Positions 22,200 to 25,520 of a stretch of 25,520 nt of DNA are shown here, piece by piece. Source of the stretch: CAZVLE01 sp964627855 (GTDB lineage Bacteria; Bacillota; Dethiobacteria; DTU022); NCBI GenBank assembly GCA_964627855.1, contig CAZVLE010000108.1:1-25520 (forward strand), read 5' to 3'. Position 1 is the stretch's first letter; the number at the start of each line of letters is the position of its first letter. The notes under the pieces are model-generated. The model made no database searches, was not told the DNA's origin, and was given only the letters and a program-made list of their open reading frames with translations. The translations under genes were made by a program, and so were the position numbers.

Positions 22200-23117
22200 T
22201 CAGTTATTTTGCTCATGGTAGCTGTGAGGTTTTGGAGCAAAGCGGTTTGTTCCCCAAACACCGGCCAGGATTGCAGCTGTACCAAGAAGCTGATACCAGG
22301 AAACAACTTCGCCACGGAAAATAACCCCGGCAGAAATGGCTACAACTGTGACCATGTTTGTGAAGACAGAAGCCTGGGTTGCAGTTACTTTGCTCAGAAC
22401 ATAGTTATAGAGGAAGAAAGCGCCAACGGAAGAAATTACTCCAAGATAGAGCACTGAGGGCCACAGCTCGCCTAAAGGTGTCAGATAGGACCCTACCGTA
22501 CCTGTGAATAGATTTTGACCGATGGCTATGGCATTGAAGGTAATGGCACCGACAACCATCATCACCCAGGTGGTTTTAATAGGTGTATAGTTGACCGATG
22601 CTTTCCGGGAAGCAATATTATAGCAGGCAGCGGCGATAACGGCACCGAGCAGGGCTATAGTGCCAATAGGGTTTACACCGGTGATGGACTGGTTGTCCAT
22701 GTAAATAATGAATATTACACCGGCTACTGAAGCGATAATAAAAAACAGTTGCAGTCGGTTTGGATATTCACGTAGCAGGAAAACCGATAATATTGCCACA
22801 AAGATAGGAATTGCTGCGATCATCATTCCAGCATAGGAGGCAGAGGTTAGCTGAATGCCAACAGTTTCGGAAAAGAAATAGAGGATGGGCTGAAAAAAAG
22901 CTAAGGGCAGAAGTCTTATATAGTCAGAGGGAGTGACCCTGATTCTTACAATCTGCACTACTCGCAATATAGCCATTGCCCCTGCTGCCGCTGCGAATCT
23001 TAGTCCCAGCAAATGAAAGGGCGGCAGGTGTTCAAGAGCGCCCCTGGTAAACATGAACGATAAACCCCAGGTAAGAGCAACTCCTATGCCGGCCAGGTAG
23101 GGTAGGTAACGATTCAT
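22200..23117 (-). CDS. EamA/DMT-superfamily transporter
   Basis: A 305-residue inner-membrane protein with ten predicted helices in two EamA repeats. The first begins YLAGIGVALTWGLSFMFTRGAL; the second begins IGTIALLGAVIAAACYNIASRKA. The C-terminal half ends with GEVVSWYQLLGTAAILAGVWGTN, typical of the family. Members export amino acids, nucleotides or other metabolites; this one cannot be assigned. AAGGA lies about 11 bases before the ATG. It is divergent from the DUF4097-type lipoprotein gene, and the 173-base space between them should contain both promoters. Confidence 0.93.
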   Translation of the reverse strand: MNRYLPYLAGIGVALTWGLSFMFTRGALEHLPPFHLLGLRFAAAAGAMAILRVVQIVRIRVTPSDYIRLLPLAFFQPILYFFSETVGIQLTSASYAGMMIAAIPIFVAILSVFLLREYPNRLQLFFIIASVAGVIFIIYMDNQSITGVNPIGTIALLGAVIAAACYNIASRKASVNYTPIKTTWVMMVVGAITFNAIAIGQNLFTGTVGSYLTPLGELWPSVLYLGVISSVGAFFLYNYVLSKVTATQASVFTNMVTVVAISAGVIFRGEVVSWYQLLGTAAILAGVWGTNRFAPKPHSYHEQNN

Positions 23118-23215
23118 TGCACCGATCCTTAATTTAAACTATGCACTACTATATAACAAACCGGGCTTAAGTGAAAGAGTTTCATAAAAACATTTCCGAG
23201 GCTGCATCGAACCAC

Positions 23216-23245
23216 TTGATTATTTGAGTGTGTTCAATATATTAT
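23216..23245 (+). promoter_or_regulatory. Possible promoter of the DUF4097-type lipoprotein gene
   Basis: TTGATT (23216-23221), an 18-base spacer, then TATTAT (23240-23245), about 45 bases before the ATG at 23291. Both hexamers are near consensus, but the region is AT-rich, so chance is possible. Confidence 0.45.
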
Positions 23246-23290
23246 ATTTTCAAGCACGAATAAAAATCTGACTTAAATGGGGGGGATAAT

Positions 23291-24088
23291 ATGTTTGTGC
23301 TGAGAAATATAATACTGGTTATATTTATCGTCGCGTTATCTTTAGCGACAGGCTGCGGTCGTACCGTTACCAGCGAACAATTCAATGAGTCTTACCAGGT
23401 TCGTTCTGGCACTGTAATCGATGTCTATAATCGTAACGGAAGTGTTACCATAATTGGCTCAGAACAGGATAAAATAGAAATATCTGCCGTGAAAGAAAGT
23501 TACCAGGGGCAATCTGCTCTAGATCAGGTTGATATCTTTATTGATATAGCCGAAAAACTGACAATTAGTACAGTCAGCGCCGACGAAAATGTGCAGGTAA
23601 CGATCGATTTTAAGATAACAGTACCCAGGGATCTCTTTATCGGTACAGTTGAAGGGTCGAACGGTGATATCAGCGTTGAAGATGTTATCGGCAGCCCTTT
23701 ACTAACGACTTCAAACGGTTCCATTACGGTAAACAATGTAAACGGTATTGTATCTGCCAGCAGCAGTAATGGTAACATCACTATTCTGGGAGTAAGAAGC
23801 CTTGAGGCTGTTGAAACGTCAAATGGCAATATTGAAGCTGAGCTGCCTACCCTGCATGATGACCTGATTATAAGTACCAGTAACGGTTCGGTTAAGCTAG
23901 CTCTAAATCCTAACCTGCAGGCTACCATAGAGGCTGAAACTTCAAACGGGAGTATCGAAATTAGCAACTTGAATATAAGCGAAGACCGGCTTGAACAAAA
24001 TGCATTCAGCGGGCAAATGAACGATGGCGGCTACAACATCGGCATATTCACTTCAAATGGCTCAATCGAACTAACCGCTTTGAAATAA
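23291..24088 (+). CDS. Lipoprotein with DUF4097-type beta repeats
   Basis: A 265-residue exported lipoprotein. The signal ends LATGCG (Cys22). The rest is made of short beta-rich repeats of about 18-22 residues marked by a recurring SNGS/SNGN turn (EGSNGDISVEDV, TSNGSITVNNV, SSNGNITILGV, TSNGNIEAEL, TSNGSVKLAL, TSNGSIEISNL, TSNGSIELTAL). This is the pattern of the DUF4097/putative adhesin family. GGGGGG lies 5-10 bases before the ATG. The SLC13-type gene begins 23 bases after its stop with its own ribosome binding site, so the two may share a transcript. Function is unknown. Confidence 0.88.
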   Translation: MFVLRNIILVIFIVALSLATGCGRTVTSEQFNESYQVRSGTVIDVYNRNGSVTIIGSEQDKIEISAVKESYQGQSALDQVDIFIDIAEKLTISTVSADENVQVTIDFKITVPRDLFIGTVEGSNGDISVEDVIGSPLLTTSNGSITVNNVNGIVSASSSNGNITILGVRSLEAVETSNGNIEAELPTLHDDLIISTSNGSVKLALNPNLQATIEAETSNGSIEISNLNISEDRLEQNAFSGQMNDGGYNIGIFTSNGSIELTALK

Positions 24089-24111
24089 CCAGGCGCAGGG
24101 GGACAAGGCTG

Positions 24112-25520
24112 ATGTTTGAACAATATCTGGTTTTTGCCACCCTTTTTGTTACCCTAATCATGTTTGTTTGGGGGCGTTGGCGCTATGATGTTGTAGCCAT
24201 CCTGGCCCTCTTATTTTTAACTGTTATGGGCCTCATCCCCGGCGATCAGGCTTTTTATGGTTTTAGTCACCCGGCAGTTATTACCGTAGCTGCAGTTTTA
24301 ATTCTCAGCCGGGCGCTTTTGAATTCAGGCCTGGTCGACTCAATTACCAGGCTGATGTCCCGTGCTAATCAAAGGCAATATCTTCAACTTGCTACTCTTG
24401 TCGGTATTGTTACCATCTGCTCAGCTTTTATGAATAATATCGGTGCCCTGGCCTTGCTGATGCCGGTTGCTATCCGTATTGCTCGTAAGAATAATAGCTC
24501 TCCATCATTATTTCTTATGCCCCTGGCCTTCGGATCTTTGTTGGGTGGTTTAATAACCCAGATCGGAACACCGCCCAACATCATTATTTCCCTATACAGG
24601 GCTGAAACAGTTGCGGGGGAGCCTTTTCGCATGTTTGATTTCGCCCCGGTCGGGTTGGGTATAGCTCTAGTTGGAGTTACATTTATTATTCTTCTAGGCT
24701 GGCGTTTAATTCCCTGCCGCAAAGGCCGCCTTTCGCCGGAGGATCTATTCGATGTTGACAGTTACCTTACCGAGGTTTATGTTCCGGAAGGATCAAAATT
24801 TGCCGGTAAAAGGCTTCTTGACCTCGGTCATGCCAGCGAGGGGGATATTGTTGTAGTGGGGCATGTTCGCAACAAGAAGAAGCTACCTTTTTTTTCGCCG
24901 TACCGTTCATTTAACGAAGGAGATCACATCATTATCAAGGCCAATGCCGAAGATTTGAAAGAATTTCTCGAAGCGACCGAATTCGAGCTGACTGCCTCCA
25001 GGAAGTTAAGCAAGGAGGACCTGCGATCTGATGAAATCAATATTATGGAAGCAGTGGTTACAGCGAACTCGGTTCTTGAAGGGCAAACAGCCCGTTCTTT
25101 AAACCTGCGTTCTATTTACGGTATAAATCTGCTTGGTATTTCCAGGGAAGGATCCCGCCTTAAGGAACGTCCCGACCGTATCCGTTTCAGGGCTGGGGAT
25201 GTTCTACTGTTGCAGGGTAGAGACGATGTTTTAAAAGAAGTGATGTCTGGCATAGGCTGCCTGCCCCTGGTAGAGAGGGGCCTTAAATTTGACAAACCGC
25301 GCCGTCTTTATTTAAGTGTTGCCATTTTTGCCCTGGCTTTGTTCAGCACAGCCCTGGGCTTTTTTCCGATCCAGGTAGCTTTTATGGCTGCCGCAGCGCT
25401 GATGCTCTTGACCGGTTTTGTCTCCCTGCGTGAAATATATGACAGCATTGACTGGCCTGTAATTGTACTGCTCGGGGCAATGATTCCGGTTAGCAAGGCT
25501 CTTGAGACTACGGGGGGAGC
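24112..25520 (+). CDS. SLC13-family permease with two RCK_C (TrkA_C) domains, 3' end missing
   Basis: Secondary transporter, probably sodium-coupled uptake of an anion (dicarboxylate, sulfate or similar). I translated it from the ATG at 24112, preceded by AGGGGGA with 8-base spacing; the frame is open for 469 codons to the window end. N-terminal helices contain FMNNIGALALLMPVAI and GGLITQIGTPPNIII, the substrate/ion-binding signature of the SLC13/ArsB-like group. Between the helix sets are two RCK_C domains (about 218-300, VYVPEGSKFAGKRLLDLG and GDHIIIKA; about 305-385, NSVLEGQTARSLNLRSIYGI and GDVLLLQG). Helices then resume (RRLYLSVAIFALALF). This SLC13-RCK_C2 layout is a common bacterial one. 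The missing part should hold the second helix set. Confidence 0.92.
   Translation, partial: MFEQYLVFATLFVTLIMFVWGRWRYDVVAILALLFLTVMGLIPGDQAFYGFSHPAVITVAAVLILSRALLNSGLVDSITRLMSRANQRQYLQLATLVGIVTICSAFMNNIGALALLMPVAIRIARKNNSSPSLFLMPLAFGSLLGGLITQIGTPPNIIISLYRAETVAGEPFRMFDFAPVGLGIALVGVTFIILLGWRLIPCRKGRLSPEDLFDVDSYLTEVYVPEGSKFAGKRLLDLGHASEGDIVVVGHVRNKKKLPFFSPYRSFNEGDHIIIKANAEDLKEFLEATEFELTASRKLSKEDLRSDEINIMEAVVTANSVLEGQTARSLNLRSIYGINLLGISREGSRLKERPDRIRFRAGDVLLLQGRDDVLKEVMSGIGCLPLVERGLKFDKPRRLYLSVAIFALALFSTALGFFPIQVAFMAAAALMLLTGFVSLREIYDSIDWPVIVLLGAMIPVSKALETTGG

Overview
The window reads as chromosome of an anaerobic or microaerophilic Firmicute, most likely a Clostridia-type organism. This is inferred from strong GGAGG-type ribosome binding sites, TTGACA/TATAAT promoters, a PerR regulator upstream of katG, many lipoproteins, frequent TTG/GTG starts, and what looks like selenocysteine use. 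I see no insertion sequence, integrase, phage gene, CRISPR array or rRNA. One tRNA gene is present.

Layout. (1) 1-1163 (+): the 3' part of a membrane HAMP/PP2C (SpoIIE-type) phosphatase. (2) 1186-4585 (-): a two-gene polar amino acid ABC importer. Its receptor and permease are fused in one polypeptide with an unusual half-full-half receptor arrangement, and its ATPase has a C-terminal extension resembling a degenerate anti-sigma-type ATPase. (3) 4741-8497 (-): a double-glycine-leader small protein, a half-size M3-type metallopeptidase lipoprotein with a 3' frameshift, and a SulP transporter with STAS and cyclic-nucleotide-binding domains. (4) 8498-9021: a gene-poor gap holding a decayed MoaE-like remnant and the katG terminator. 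(5) 9022-11660 (-): perR-katG with overlapping stop and start codons, a good promoter and a PerR-box-like operator. (6) 11867-11942 (+): tRNA-Ala(CGC). (7) 12014-17957 (+): a surface-oriented stretch holding a beta-helix lipoprotein, an O-antigen-ligase-family membrane protein with TPRs, a lipoprotein MsrA whose catalytic cysteine codon is TGA, and a Glu/Gln-rich lipoprotein. (8) 18058-22187 (+): a small two-helix membrane protein, a radical SAM protein of the SPL type, a CrtI-like FAD oxidoreductase and a MATE exporter. (9) 22200-23117 (-): an EamA transporter convergent with the MATE gene. (10) 23291-25520 (+): a DUF4097-type lipoprotein and a SLC13-type permease with two RCK_C domains, cut by the window end.

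How the genes may work together. PerR, KatG and the putative selenoprotein MsrA form an oxidative-damage theme: peroxide sensing, peroxide removal, and repair of oxidised methionine outside the membrane. The ABC genes, SulP, MATE, EamA and SLC13 proteins are transport. The strongest item is the TGA-containing msrA at 16357-17190. Split at the TGA it would be annotated as a short lipoprotein plus a headless MsrA fragment, but reading through gives a complete MsrA with a hairpin just downstream of the TGA. The permuted receptor fusion, the ATPase extension and the orphan GG-leader protein are the next most unusual items.
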